DNA from: Desulfobacteraceae bacterium
GTDB lineage: Bacteria > Desulfobacterota > Desulfobacteria > Desulfobacterales > SURF-7
NCBI GenBank assembly: GCA_030618925.1
Contig: JAUXCK010000023.1
Span: 1 to 13,926, forward strand
DNA: 13,926 nucleotides
Direction: 5' to 3'
In this document: positions 1 through 7,620 of the stretch, piece after piece
How the letters are laid out: the number at the start of each line of letters is the position of its first letter
Numbering within the stretch: position 1 is the stretch's first letter
Program-made: the position numbers and the translations under genes
The notes under the pieces: generated by a model
Told to the model about the DNA's origin: nothing
Databases searched by the model: none
Seen by the model: the letters and a program-made list of their open reading frames with translations, nothing else

Positions 1-4
1 ACAA

Positions 5-79
5 TGGAGCGGGAAACGGGATTTGAACGCGCGACATCGACCTTGGTAAGGTCGCACTCTACCACTGAGCTATTCCCGC
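5..79 (-). tRNA. tRNA-Gly with anticodon ACC (unusual)
   Basis: The minus strand folds into a full 75-nt cloverleaf with encoded CCA. The acceptor stem GCGGGAA pairs with TTCCCGC, the D stem is GCTC/GAGT, the anticodon stem is CGACC/GGTCG with loop TTACCAA, and the variable loop has 5 nt. By body sequence it is the normal bacterial glycine tRNA, whose loop is usually TTGCCAA (anticodon GCC). Here position 34 is A, giving ACC, which would read GGU. The T stem GCGCG/CCCGT has a C-C mismatch at 52-62 and a terminal G-U pair, and the D stem ends in a G-U pair. It could be a functional rare isoacceptor, a decaying copy or a sequence error. The glycine assignment is secure; function is uncertain. 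Confidence 0.9.
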
Positions 80-90
80 TCAAACTCACA

Positions 91-119
91 TTTTTAACGG
101 CTTTTTCAAATTTTGTCAA
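91..119 (-). promoter_or_regulatory. sigma70-like promoter for the tRNA-Gly gene
   Basis: On the minus strand there is a perfect -35 TTGACA (114-119), a 17-nt spacer and a -10-like TAAAAA (91-96). The predicted start, around position 84, lies about five nt before the mature tRNA 5' end. It sits in the 51-nt gap after pgsA, so the tRNA can be transcribed apart from the upstream cluster. The spacing is ideal, but the -10 matches only 4 of 6 consensus bases. Confidence 0.55.
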
Positions 120-130
120 TAGAAAACAGG

Positions 131-697
131 CTAATTTTCAAGAAGCTTTCTGAATCGAATGAAATAGTCTATGCCGGACCACAGGGTGAATACCAGGGCA
201 CCCCATAGCAGAAAAGTGCCGATGCCGTGTAAATTGATTCCAAAATATGGATAGTGGAGCAATAGCGGTATGATCGCGGCAATCTGGAACCCTGTCTTAT
301 ATTTTCCAAGGTTGGATGCGGATATATCCTCTTCCCTTTCGGAAATAATATTCCGCAGACCGGTGACAGCGATTTCACGCCCGATAATGAGGCAGACCAT
401 CCAGGCCGGCACCCACCCATAGGATGTCATCATGATTAATGGTATCGAGATCAGAAGTTTGTCTGCAAGAGGATCCATTGCTTTGCCAAAATTCGACACC
501 AGCCCATCGCGCCGCGCAAAAAAACCATCCAGGTAATCCGTAATCGCGGCAATAGTGAACACCAAAGCGGCCAGGAAAGCGAAAAACCGGTTTGGGCAAA
601 GGAGCAGGAGGATCATCATCGGACTGGCGGCGATGCGAACCAATGTCAGTGCATTTGGATTCTGTAACAGGCGTATGAATTTGCTTTCTGAAGGCAT
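131..697 (-). CDS. pgsA: CDP-diacylglycerol--glycerol-3-phosphate 3-phosphatidyltransferase
   Basis: This 188-residue integral inner-membrane enzyme transfers a phosphatidyl group from CDP-diacylglycerol to glycerol 3-phosphate, making phosphatidylglycerophosphate, the committed step to phosphatidylglycerol and cardiolipin. The CDP-alcohol phosphatidyltransferase signature D-G-x2-A-R-x8-G-x3-D-x3-D is complete: D57 G58, A61 R62, G71, D75 and D79, with D54 just before. Hydrophobic segments lie at about 22-53, 81-108, 136-150 and 158-176. Length is normal for PgsA. The ATG start leaves a typical short N-terminus (LTLVRIAASP), though no clear Shine-Dalgarno is visible. It lies 53 nt after transaldolase and 51 nt before the tRNA gene, and is probably the last protein gene of the minus-strand cluster. 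Phosphatidylserine synthase is a less likely alternative, because the NxLTLxR start and GKxKT segment are PgsA-like. Confidence 0.93.
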   Translation of the reverse strand: MPSESKFIRLLQNPNALTLVRIAASPMMILLLLCPNRFFAFLAALVFTIAAITDYLDGFFARRDGLVSNFGKAMDPLADKLLISIPLIMMTSYGWVPAWMVCLIIGREIAVTGLRNIISEREEDISASNLGKYKTGFQIAAIIPLLLHYPYFGINLHGIGTFLLWGALVFTLWSGIDYFIRFRKLLEN

Positions 698-750
698 TGT
701 TTTTAGCGTATCATTTAATATGGTTTAAAAAGATAAATCATGAGAGACGT

Positions 751-1395
751 TTATTTTTTTCTTTTTTCCCAGTCTTTTAAAAAGGCCTTTAGCCCTTTAT
801 CCGTCATGGGATGGGCCGCTAACTTTCCGAGAACATCAAAAGGAATCGTGGCAATATCAGCACCCATCATGGCAGATTCGAGAATGTGAAGCGGATTTCG
901 GACACTCGCCACAATAATTTCAGTATCATATGCATAATTATTATAAATTTCAACAATTTGTTCCACTAGAAGGAGGCCGTCCTGAGAGAGGTCGTCCAGC
1001 CGTCCCACAAAGGGACTGACATATGTGGCCCCTGCCTTTGCGGCCATCAGGGCCTGCAGGGGTGAGAAAACAAGGGTGACATTTGTTTTGATTCCTTCGT
1101 CCGTCAAAATGCGGGCGGCTTTGAGTCCGTCCACGGTCATGGGAATTTTTATCACGATATTTTTATGAATCGCAGCCAGCACCCGGGCCTCTGTGACCAT
1201 TTCTTCAGTTTTGAGCCCGATGACCTCAGCACTGATGGGGCCATCGACGATTTCGCAGATGTCGGTAATGATCTCTTCGAAATTTCTGCCTTCCCTTGCG
1301 ATCAATGTCGGATTTGTGGTCACGCCATCGACCATCCCCATGCTGTGCGCTTCTTTTATTTCATCAATGTTTGCGGTATCAATAAAAAATTTCAT
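751..1395 (-). CDS. tal: Transaldolase (small Tal/FSA-type)
   Basis: This 214-residue cytoplasmic class I aldolase belongs to the small decameric transaldolase / fructose-6-phosphate aldolase subfamily. It moves dihydroxyacetone units between sedoheptulose 7-phosphate and glyceraldehyde 3-phosphate in the non-oxidative pentose phosphate pathway. The Schiff-base lysine is K83 in VIKIPMT. Other family landmarks are D6 (FIDTAN), GVTTNPTL (24-31), GIKTNVTLVFS, GATYVSPFVGR and the C-terminal HPMTDKGL. The sequence resembles the Thermotoga/Bacillus Tal group more than E. coli FsaA, so transaldolase is preferred over F6P aldolase; activity cannot be settled by eye. The start is supported by a strong AGGAGG (1405-1410) nine nt upstream of the ATG. 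It sits 40 nt after the YHS-like gene and 53 nt before pgsA. Confidence 0.93.
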   Translation of the reverse strand: MKFFIDTANIDEIKEAHSMGMVDGVTTNPTLIAREGRNFEEIITDICEIVDGPISAEVIGLKTEEMVTEARVLAAIHKNIVIKIPMTVDGLKAARILTDEGIKTNVTLVFSPLQALMAAKAGATYVSPFVGRLDDLSQDGLLLVEQIVEIYNNYAYDTEIIVASVRNPLHILESAMMGADIATIPFDVLGKLAAHPMTDKGLKAFLKDWEKRKK

Positions 1396-1435
1396 CTAAT
1401 AAAACCTCCTGTCCATTTTCCTTCACTGCCATGAG

Positions 1436-1699
1436 TTACGGATTTGTTTGCGATGCAATATATTTGTCCCTGCAATCAGTACTACAGAAATATAAATTCT
1501 GTCCATTCCTTTTCAAGTGAAATCCATCTTTTTTAGGGAAATACGTATTGCAGAAAGGGTCTTTCACCATGATATCATTAATCTGTCGGGCTTCATGCCC
1601 CTTACCTTTGTTGATTGAAAAAAAATTTTGACCCTGCCAGGACTTTCCAATCCTGTAAGCCGCATAGATAATACCGATAAATATAATAAGTCTCAGCAT
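1436..1699 (-). CDS. Small membrane-anchored YHS/TRASH-like protein
   Basis: An 87-residue protein of unknown function. Residues about 1-16 (LRLIIFIGIIYAAYRIG) form one hydrophobic segment, followed by a basic linker and a C-terminal metal-site-like module: DPFC with C50, then YFCSTDC with C72 and C76, ending in a KYI helix. The DPxC...FCxxxC spacing resembles YHS/TRASH domains, small Zn- or Cu-associated folds; the overall plan resembles short PP0621-type proteins. A role in metal handling would be inference. The ATG at 1699 overlaps the folK stop (ATGCTGA), indicating translational coupling. The frame also opens further upstream at a TTG (1723), inside folK; the ATG is chosen because it places the hydrophobic segment at the very N-terminus. 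Confidence 0.7.
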   Translation of the reverse strand: MLRLIIFIGIIYAAYRIGKSWQGQNFFSINKGKGHEARQINDIMVKDPFCNTYFPKKDGFHLKRNGQNLYFCSTDCRDKYIASQTNP

Positions 1700-2199
1700 G
1701 GGTAAGGAATAACCTTTTGACAATGATCATCCAGATTTTCAAGTAAATTCTGGACACTCTTCCTGAACACCGGGTGAACAATATCCGGGTCTATATCACA
1801 AAGCGGCTGCAAGATAAAACACCTATTATGCATCCTGGGATGTGGAATAACAAGATTGGGTGTATTGATGATGGCATTGTCGTAAAAGACGATGTCCATA
1901 TCAAGAACCCGGGGTCCAAACCTGATGCGGTTTGATTCTCTTCCGGCATTCTCTTCGATCAATTTCAGCGTTGTCAGCAATTGAAATGAATCCAGTTGTG
2001 TCTGAATTTTGATGGCCGCATTAATAAACCAGTCCTGGTCCAGGTAATCTACCGGTTCGGTTAAATAAAACAAAGATTGGTTCAATATGCGAACGGATGC
2101 TGATTTTCCCAGAGCCGAAATGCCGTTTTCGCAGTTCAATGCCCGGTCTCCCATATTGGAACCGACTGAAATATAGGCGATATGGTGTTGAGCAGCCAT
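1693..2199 (-). CDS. folK: 2-amino-4-hydroxy-6-hydroxymethyldihydropteridine pyrophosphokinase
   Basis: HPPK transfers pyrophosphate from ATP to 6-hydroxymethyl-7,8-dihydropterin, the step before dihydropteroate synthase in folate synthesis. From the ATG at 2199 the protein has 168 residues, the usual size. Visible signatures are AYISVGSNMGDR (8-19), TEPVDY (47-52), WFINAA (57-62) and the HPPK signature FGPRVLDMDIVFY, with the Mg-binding pair D100 and D102. It closes with the pterin-side IPHPRMHNR. An in-frame ATG at 2235 would add 12 residues lying inside the lipoprotein gene and not matching the family's start, so 2199 is preferred although no good Shine-Dalgarno is seen for either. It starts 4 nt after the lipoprotein stop and overlaps the next gene. 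No other folate gene is in the window. Confidence 0.92.
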   Translation of the reverse strand: MAAQHHIAYISVGSNMGDRALNCENGISALGKSASVRILNQSLFYLTEPVDYLDQDWFINAAIKIQTQLDSFQLLTTLKLIEENAGRESNRIRFGPRVLDMDIVFYDNAIINTPNLVIPHPRMHNRCFILQPLCDIDPDIVHPVFRKSVQNLLENLDDHCQKVIPYPC

Positions 2200-2203
2200 T
2201 AGG

Positions 2204-2671
2204 TTAAAAATCAAATGTGACCAGGGTTGAATCATGACCGTCCATGCTGTTTCCTGTATATCCGGTCACTTTATAGACATAGTTGAATCCCTCTTCCAAT
2301 TGTTCCTGAAAGTGCATTTCTTTTTTTCCTGTGGTGTCCTCTGCCTGGTCGGTGATGGGCATATCGGCAATGAGTTTAAATAAAATCGGGCAGTTGTTGC
2401 ATCTCGATTCATCAGAAGTGATTTTGGACCGGAAGACCGCAAAATTTTCCCATATGTCTTTCCCGTTGACCGGGTCAATTGTCCATCGCAGGATTAACGT
2501 GTTGTTGTTTATCTCTTTTGTTAACTGGAGGACAGGCATTGAGATTGTCTGACCCGGAGGAATCGGGGAGGTTTTTTTGCCGCATCCAGCAGCAAACAGG
2601 AGTGGAATGATCGGGCATAATAACAGGCAGATGATCGTATAAAATTGATTTTTAGGGGGTCCTTTTTTCAT
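2204..2671 (-). CDS. LptM-like lipoprotein with fibronectin type III-like domain
   Basis: A 155-residue predicted lipoprotein. The N-terminus has a basic stretch (MKKGPPKNQ), a hydrophobic core (about 11-28) and a lipobox FAAGC with C30 as the likely lipidated residue, giving mature CGKKTSPIPPG. That CGxKxxP start is typical of the small LptM/YifL-like lipoproteins often found next to argH or lysA in proteobacteria. Residues about 45-155 read as one fibronectin type III-like beta-sandwich (LILRW, FAVFRS, YVYKVTGYT), with a C91-x2-C94 pair. It follows argH, a common delta-proteobacterial arrangement, but lysA/dapF are absent and folK follows. An upstream ATG at 2743 would give an implausibly long 33-residue n-region, so 2671 is preferred. 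Precise function is unknown. Confidence 0.75.
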   Translation of the reverse strand: MKKGPPKNQFYTIICLLLCPIIPLLFAAGCGKKTSPIPPGQTISMPVLQLTKEINNNTLILRWTIDPVNGKDIWENFAVFRSKITSDESRCNNCPILFKLIADMPITDQAEDTTGKKEMHFQEQLEEGFNYVYKVTGYTGNSMDGHDSTLVTFDF

Positions 2672-2774
2672 ATGGCCGGATTCTGTTTTTGAAATGGATT
2701 TTCCCACAATTTTTGCCCTGTACCTGCTCCCGGACAAGTTCATCCCCCAGACAAAAAAATCGGTTCAGGCGGGA

Positions 2775-4187
2775 TTAGATCGGTTTATATTTTTCCAATT
2801 TCTTTTTTTCTTTTTCCAGTGCTGTTTTTGCTTTTAAAATGGCGGCATTCACATTTGCAGTGGCTGTTCCCCCGAAAGATTTCCGCTGATTGATCATTTT
2901 CTGGGTGGTGAGCGCGTCAAAGATGTCCGCTTCGACAATCGAGGAAAAAGTTTTAAACTCCCCCAGGCTGAGTTCATGGAGTTCTTTATTTTTATCAAGC
3001 GCATAACTGACGGTTTTACCGACGCAGGCATGTGCTTGTCTGAACGGCAATCCTTTTGTCACCAGATAGTCTGCCATGTCAGTGGCATTTAAAAAACCTT
3101 TGGTGGTGGCTTCCAGCATTCGTTTTTTGTTTATTTTCAGTTTTGGGATCATTTTCGTATAGATATCTATACAGGCATTCAGCGTATCGACAGTATCAAA
3201 AAGGGGTTCTTTATCCTCCTGCATATCCCTGTTATAGGCCAGCGGAAGTGATTTCATAATGGTTAAGAGGGCGATCAGGTTGCCGAATACCCGACCGGTT
3301 TTTCCCCGTACCAGTTCCGGGACATCCGGGTTCTTTTTTTGTGGCATGATGCTGCTGCCGGTGGTGAAGGAATCCGGCAGATCAATAAAACTGAATTCAG
3401 ATGAGGACCACAGGATCAGTTCTTCTGAAAACCGGGAAAAATGGATCATGCAGATACTGGCCGATGAGAGGAACTCAATGATAAAATCCCGGTCTGATAC
3501 CGCATCGATGCTGTTGTTCGATGTTTTGGGGAAATTGAGAAGTTGAGATGTCGCCTCCCGGTCTATGGGATATGGGGTGCCTGCCAGTGCTGCACTCCCC
3601 AGGGGATTTACATTGATCCGGTTTAATCCGTCTGAAAATCGCTGGGCATCTCTGGTAAACATTTCAAAGTACGCCATCAGATGGTGAGATAAAAGGACCG
3701 GCTGTGCTCGCTGCAGATGCGTATAGCCGGGCATAACAACATCCAGATGCTTTTCGGACAGCGCGACAATAACCTGGCGAAACCCGGCCAATTGTTTGAG
3801 TATCAGGATGACGGCATCCCTTAAATACATTCGTGTATCAAGGGCCACCTGGTCGTTTCTGCTCCTGGCTGTATGAAGTTTCTGAGCGGTTTTGGTGTTT
3901 TCCTGCGCCAGGCGAGCCTCAATGTGCATGTGGATGTCTTCCAGGCTGTCATCAAAGCTGAATTGCCCTCTCTCGATCTCACGTCTGATGGTGGAAAGCC
4001 CCTGAATCAAGGAGAGTGCTTCATCCTCTGTGATAATAGATGCCTGCGCCAGCATCTTGCAGTGGGCAATACTGCCTTCAATATCATGGCGATAAAGACG
4101 TCTATCCACGTCAATTGAGGATGTAAATGCTTCCACGCTCTGATCTGTTTTTTCGGAAAATCGGCCGTCCCATAGTTTCTCAGACAT
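2775..4187 (-). CDS. argH: Argininosuccinate lyase
   Basis: This 470-residue cytoplasmic homotetrameric enzyme of the fumarase/aspartase superfamily cleaves argininosuccinate to arginine and fumarate, the last step of arginine synthesis. It begins with the family's SEKLWDGRF. It contains HTARSRNDQV (105-114), the catalytic T156-H157 region in GYTHLQRAQP, and the superfamily signature GSSIMPQKKNPD (277-288) with the catalytic serine S279. Length is typical. A GAGAGGT Shine-Dalgarno lies about 7 nt upstream of the ATG. It begins 18 nt after argG and is the last arginine gene of the block. No oddity is seen. Confidence 0.97.
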   Translation of the reverse strand: MSEKLWDGRFSEKTDQSVEAFTSSIDVDRRLYRHDIEGSIAHCKMLAQASIITEDEALSLIQGLSTIRREIERGQFSFDDSLEDIHMHIEARLAQENTKTAQKLHTARSRNDQVALDTRMYLRDAVILILKQLAGFRQVIVALSEKHLDVVMPGYTHLQRAQPVLLSHHLMAYFEMFTRDAQRFSDGLNRINVNPLGSAALAGTPYPIDREATSQLLNFPKTSNNSIDAVSDRDFIIEFLSSASICMIHFSRFSEELILWSSSEFSFIDLPDSFTTGSSIMPQKKNPDVPELVRGKTGRVFGNLIALLTIMKSLPLAYNRDMQEDKEPLFDTVDTLNACIDIYTKMIPKLKINKKRMLEATTKGFLNATDMADYLVTKGLPFRQAHACVGKTVSYALDKNKELHELSLGEFKTFSSIVEADIFDALTTQKMINQRKSFGGTATANVNAAILKAKTALEKEKKKLEKYKPI

Positions 4188-4205
4188 ACGTTTACCTCTC
4201 CAACC

Positions 4206-5405
4206 CTATTGTTTCATTAAACTTTGAATGCGGAGTCGCAGGGCATTGAGTCGAATAAATCCTTCTGCGTCTTTCTGACTGTAAACCGTATCATCCTCAA
4301 ATGTGGCGAAAGCTTCGCTGTAAAGAGAGGTGTCTGACCTGCGCCCGAGGACACACGTATTTCCTTTATAGAGCTGAACGCGCACATCTCCCGTGACATT
4401 CTGCTGGGTCTGATCCACCAGGCTTTGAAGCAGCTTCATCTCCGGTGAAAACCAGAAACCGTTATAGACCAGCTCGGAATATTTGGGTATCAATGAGTCC
4501 CTTAAGTGCATCACCTCCCGGTCCATGGTAATCGACTCCATGGCCATGTGGGCAGCTCTTAGAATGGTGCCGCCCGGTGTTTCATACACACCGCGGGATT
4601 TCATTCCAACAAAACGATTTTCAACGATATCGACCCGTCCGATCCCGTGTCGGCCGCCCAGCTGATTCAGCGCCTTTAAAAGATCAGCCGGCGAAAGGGA
4701 TCGGCCGTCAATTGCCACAGGATTCCCCTGGCTGAATGTGATGTCAATCACTTCCGGCTCATCCGGGGCCTCTTGCGGTGAAACAGAAAGGACGAACATA
4801 TCCGCCGGAGGTTCATTCCAGGGATCTTCAAGTACACCGCCTTCAAAGCTGATGTGGAGAAGGTTTCGGTCACTGCTGTATGGTTTTTTCAGAGTCGTGG
4901 GTACGGGGATGCCGTGTTTTTCGGCAAATGCCATCAGGGCGGTCCTGGAGTTGAGGTCCCATTCTCTCCAGGGGGCGATGATTTTTATATGGGGGTCAAA
5001 GGTGAGATAGCTGAGTTCAAACCGGACCTGATCATTTCCTTTCCCTGTGGCACCGTGGCTCACAGCATCAGCGCCCTCGATTTGTGCAATCTCCATCTGA
5101 CGCTTGGCGATCAAGGGCCGGGCAATAGACGTACCCAGCAGATACTGGCCTTCATATATTGCATTGGCCCGAAACACAGGAAAGACATAATCGGACACAA
5201 AGGTTTCTTTGAGATCATCCACATATACTTTTGCTGCGCCGGTCTTCAACGCTTTTGTTTCAATTTCATCGAGTTCCTCTTCCTGGCCGATGTCGGCTGA
5301 AAAAGCGATGACATCGCAATCGTAGGTTTCAGCCAGCCATTTGAGGATAACCGACGTGTCGAGTCCCCCCGAGTATGCCAGAACCACCTTTTTGATATCA
5401 GACAC
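4206..5405 (-). CDS. argG: Argininosuccinate synthase
   Basis: This 399-residue cytoplasmic enzyme condenses citrulline and aspartate, with ATP going to AMP and PPi, to form argininosuccinate. The N-terminal PP-loop is AYSGGLDTS (10-18). Family landmarks are GATGKGNDQVRF in the citrulline/aspartate-binding region, APWREW, and KSRGVYETPGG near the C-terminal third. Length matches the normal bacterial ArgG. The start is GTG, fixed by a strong AAAGGAG (5412-5418) six nt upstream. It lies 56 nt after argF and 18 nt before argH. Confidence 0.97.
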   Translation of the reverse strand: MSDIKKVVLAYSGGLDTSVILKWLAETYDCDVIAFSADIGQEEELDEIETKALKTGAAKVYVDDLKETFVSDYVFPVFRANAIYEGQYLLGTSIARPLIAKRQMEIAQIEGADAVSHGATGKGNDQVRFELSYLTFDPHIKIIAPWREWDLNSRTALMAFAEKHGIPVPTTLKKPYSSDRNLLHISFEGGVLEDPWNEPPADMFVLSVSPQEAPDEPEVIDITFSQGNPVAIDGRSLSPADLLKALNQLGGRHGIGRVDIVENRFVGMKSRGVYETPGGTILRAAHMAMESITMDREVMHLRDSLIPKYSELVYNGFWFSPEMKLLQSLVDQTQQNVTGDVRVQLYKGNTCVLGRRSDTSLYSEAFATFEDDTVYSQKDAEGFIRLNALRLRIQSLMKQ

Positions 5406-5461
5406 TTTTTTCTCCTTTCACAATCTTTACATTCTATCGGACCCTGCCTATGCGGCGGTGC

Positions 5462-6409
5462 TTATTCGCTATCCGGGGCACCGGGGTTCTCTGATTGGTT
5501 TCTGATCAATACATCGATGATTGCTTTGTGCATATGCATTTTATTTTCAGCCTGATCCCAGACCACAGACTGGTTGCCCTCGAGCACATCTTCACTGATT
5601 TCTTCTCCCCGATGCGCCGGCAGGCAGTGCATAACGATCACATCATCAGACGCTCTTTTGACCAGATTTGAATCCACCTGAAACGGGCTGAAAATCTTTT
5701 TCCGAATGGTTTGCTCACGCTCCTGCCCCATGCTTGCCCATACATCCGTATAGATAACATCTGCGTTTTCAACTGCTTCAAGAGGGTCGTTGGTAACTAT
5801 AATATCACCACAGTCAAATGCCTGAGCCTTTTCCAGAATGTCTTTGGCCGGCTCATATCCCGAGGGACACGCCAGCGTCAGGTTTAGATCGATGACGGCC
5901 GCCGCGTTTATCCATGAATTGGCCACGTTGTTCCCATCACCGATCCAGACTATTTTCAGATCGTTGAAACTGCCCTTGAGCTCGATAATTGTCAGGAGAT
6001 CACTCAACACCTGGCATGGATGATAAAGATCGGTCAACGCATTAATCACCGGTATGGCGGAAAATTCAGCAAAGCCGTTTAGCAGGTCTTGAGAAAATGT
6101 GCGAATGGCCACTGCATCGATATATCTGGAAAGAACCCTGGCAGTATCCCTTACCGGTTCATTCCGGACGATTTGAGTGTCTTTGGCACTGATGAAGATC
6201 GGTGTCCCCCCCAGTTGAACCATGGCCGTTTCAAAGGAGACCCGGGTTCGGGTGGAGGGCTTCTCAAATATAAGACCGAGGCTTTTGCCGGCAAGGGAAC
6301 GGTCCGGGATTCCCTTTTGATGTCTTTTTTTTAGTTCTAAAGCCCTCTGAAAAAGATGTTTAAAATCCTTTTTTTCAAGGTCTAAAAGGGTCAGTATATC
6401 TTTTTTCAA
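5462..6409 (-). CDS. argF: Ornithine carbamoyltransferase
   Basis: This 315-residue enzyme makes citrulline from ornithine and carbamoyl phosphate. All family motifs are present: the carbamoyl-phosphate site STRTR (52-56), HPCQ (130-133), the ornithine-specific SMGQE (225-229) and HCLPAHRG (260-267) with the catalytic cysteine. SMGQE and HCLP separate it from aspartate carbamoyltransferase. The start codon is TTG: an in-frame TGA lies 21 nt upstream, with no ATG or GTG between, and a GAGG sits five nt before the TTG. It lies 32 nt after argD in the arginine operon. The rare start may lower its translation relative to neighbours (inference). Confidence 0.97.
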   Translation of the reverse strand: MKKDILTLLDLEKKDFKHLFQRALELKKRHQKGIPDRSLAGKSLGLIFEKPSTRTRVSFETAMVQLGGTPIFISAKDTQIVRNEPVRDTARVLSRYIDAVAIRTFSQDLLNGFAEFSAIPVINALTDLYHPCQVLSDLLTIIELKGSFNDLKIVWIGDGNNVANSWINAAAVIDLNLTLACPSGYEPAKDILEKAQAFDCGDIIVTNDPLEAVENADVIYTDVWASMGQEREQTIRKKIFSPFQVDSNLVKRASDDVIVMHCLPAHRGEEISEDVLEGNQSVVWDQAENKMHMHKAIIDVLIRNQSENPGAPDSE

Positions 6410-6420
6410 ATTTGCCTCGC
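6410..6420 (-). promoter_or_regulatory. Ribosome binding site fixing the TTG start of argF
   Basis: Minus-strand GCGAGG followed by CAAAT precedes the TTG at 6407-6409. With an in-frame stop only 21 nt upstream and no other initiator codon, this site decides the start. Confidence 0.7.
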
Positions 6421-6441
6421 AGTTGGGTCACCAGGTTATCG

Positions 6442-7620
6442 TTATAAAATGTCATCAAGACAGGCTATGAGAGAATCGATTTCATCAGTTGTGACAATCA
6501 GAGGCGGAATAAATCGTAATATATTTTCCTGAATGCAATTAATCAGAAATCCATTTTCCATGCAGCTTTTTACAATGGGCGCTCCGGGTGTGTTTAACCG
6601 CATGCCCAGAAGAAGGCCCATCCCGCGCACATCCTCAATCCGGGTATGTCTTTGTTTAAGCCACACGAGTTTTTCTTTTAAATAAGTGCCCATTTCCATG
6701 GCATGGTCGACGATGTTTTCTTTTTCAAACACCTTCAGCACCTCAAGGGCCGCTGCTGTCACAATCGGTGTGCCGCCGAAAGTCGATGCATGAGAGCCCG
6801 GTGTAAAAGCGTCTGCAACTTCTTTTTTTGCGAGCATTGCGCCGATGGGCAGCCCGTTGCCCAGTGCTTTGGCAAGGGTCATGATATCGGGCGTTATATT
6901 AAAATGTTCATATGCAAAGAGTTTCCCGGTCCGCCCCATCCCGGTTTGAATTTCATCGAAAATTAGAAGCAGATCGTTTTCTTCGCAGATCTTTTTCACG
7001 GTTTTGAGATAGTCGGGTCCCGGGCATCTGAGGCCCCCCTCGCCCTGAATGGGTTCTGCCATGACCGCACAGGTAGATGGGGTGATCGCGCTTTCCAGGG
7101 CTTCGATATTGTTAAAAGGGACAAAGTCAAAACCGTCAAGCACCGGCTCGAATCCTGCACGGATTTTCGGCTGGCCGGTGGCTGACAGAGTGGCCATGGT
7201 CCGTCCATGAAACGATTTCTCCATGGCAATGATCCGATACCGTTCTTTGTTTCCATTCCCCATGGAGTACTTTCGGGCAAGCTTGATGGCCGCTTCATTG
7301 GCCTCTGCCCCGCTGTTGCAGAAAAATATTTTGTCGGCGAAACTTAATTTTATCAAACGTTCTGCCAGCGCTGTCTGGGGAATGGTATAGTACAGGTTTG
7401 ATACATGAAAAAGTTTGCCCGCCTGAAGTGTCAGTGCTTTTGCAACATCAGGATGTGCGTGTCCCAGATTGCACACGGCAATTCCCGCAAGAAAGTCGAT
7501 ATAGTCTTTCCCATCGATATCCGTCAGTACACAGCCCCGGCCCTTTTCGAAAACAATGGGGAACCGGCTGTAGGTGGGTGCAAACACATTTTCTGCCTGT
7601 TCAATCAGATTTGTTTTCAT
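6442..7620 (-). CDS. argD: Acetylornithine aminotransferase
   Basis: This 392-residue PLP-dependent class III aminotransferase converts N-acetylglutamate 5-semialdehyde to N-acetylornithine with glutamate as amino donor. Landmarks are FLAGIAVCNLGHAHP (43-57), NSGAEANEAAIKLAR (102-116), FDEIQTGMGRTG (221-232) with the PLP-nitrogen aspartate D222, and the Schiff-base lysine K251 in TLAKALGNG. The start is certain: its ATG overlaps the argB stop as ATGA (7617-7620), a translational coupling signature. Length is typical. Succinyldiaminopimelate transaminase activity is possible, as in other ArgD/DapC proteins, but the operon points to arginine. Confidence 0.97.
   Translation of the reverse strand: MKTNLIEQAENVFAPTYSRFPIVFEKGRGCVLTDIDGKDYIDFLAGIAVCNLGHAHPDVAKALTLQAGKLFHVSNLYYTIPQTALAERLIKLSFADKIFFCNSGAEANEAAIKLARKYSMGNGNKERYRIIAMEKSFHGRTMATLSATGQPKIRAGFEPVLDGFDFVPFNNIEALESAITPSTCAVMAEPIQGEGGLRCPGPDYLKTVKKICEENDLLLIFDEIQTGMGRTGKLFAYEHFNITPDIMTLAKALGNGLPIGAMLAKKEVADAFTPGSHASTFGGTPIVTAAALEVLKVFEKENIVDHAMEMGTYLKEKLVWLKQRHTRIEDVRGMGLLLGMRLNTPGAPIVKSCMENGFLINCIQENILRFIPPLIVTTDEIDSLIACLDDIL

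Noticed and set aside
2200..2235. Upstream ATG for folK
   Set aside because: The added 12 residues overlap the lipoprotein gene and precede the usual HPPK start; kept only as an alternative.
2672..2743. Upstream start for the lipoprotein
   Set aside because: It would place 24 extra polar residues before the signal peptide and has no properly spaced Shine-Dalgarno.
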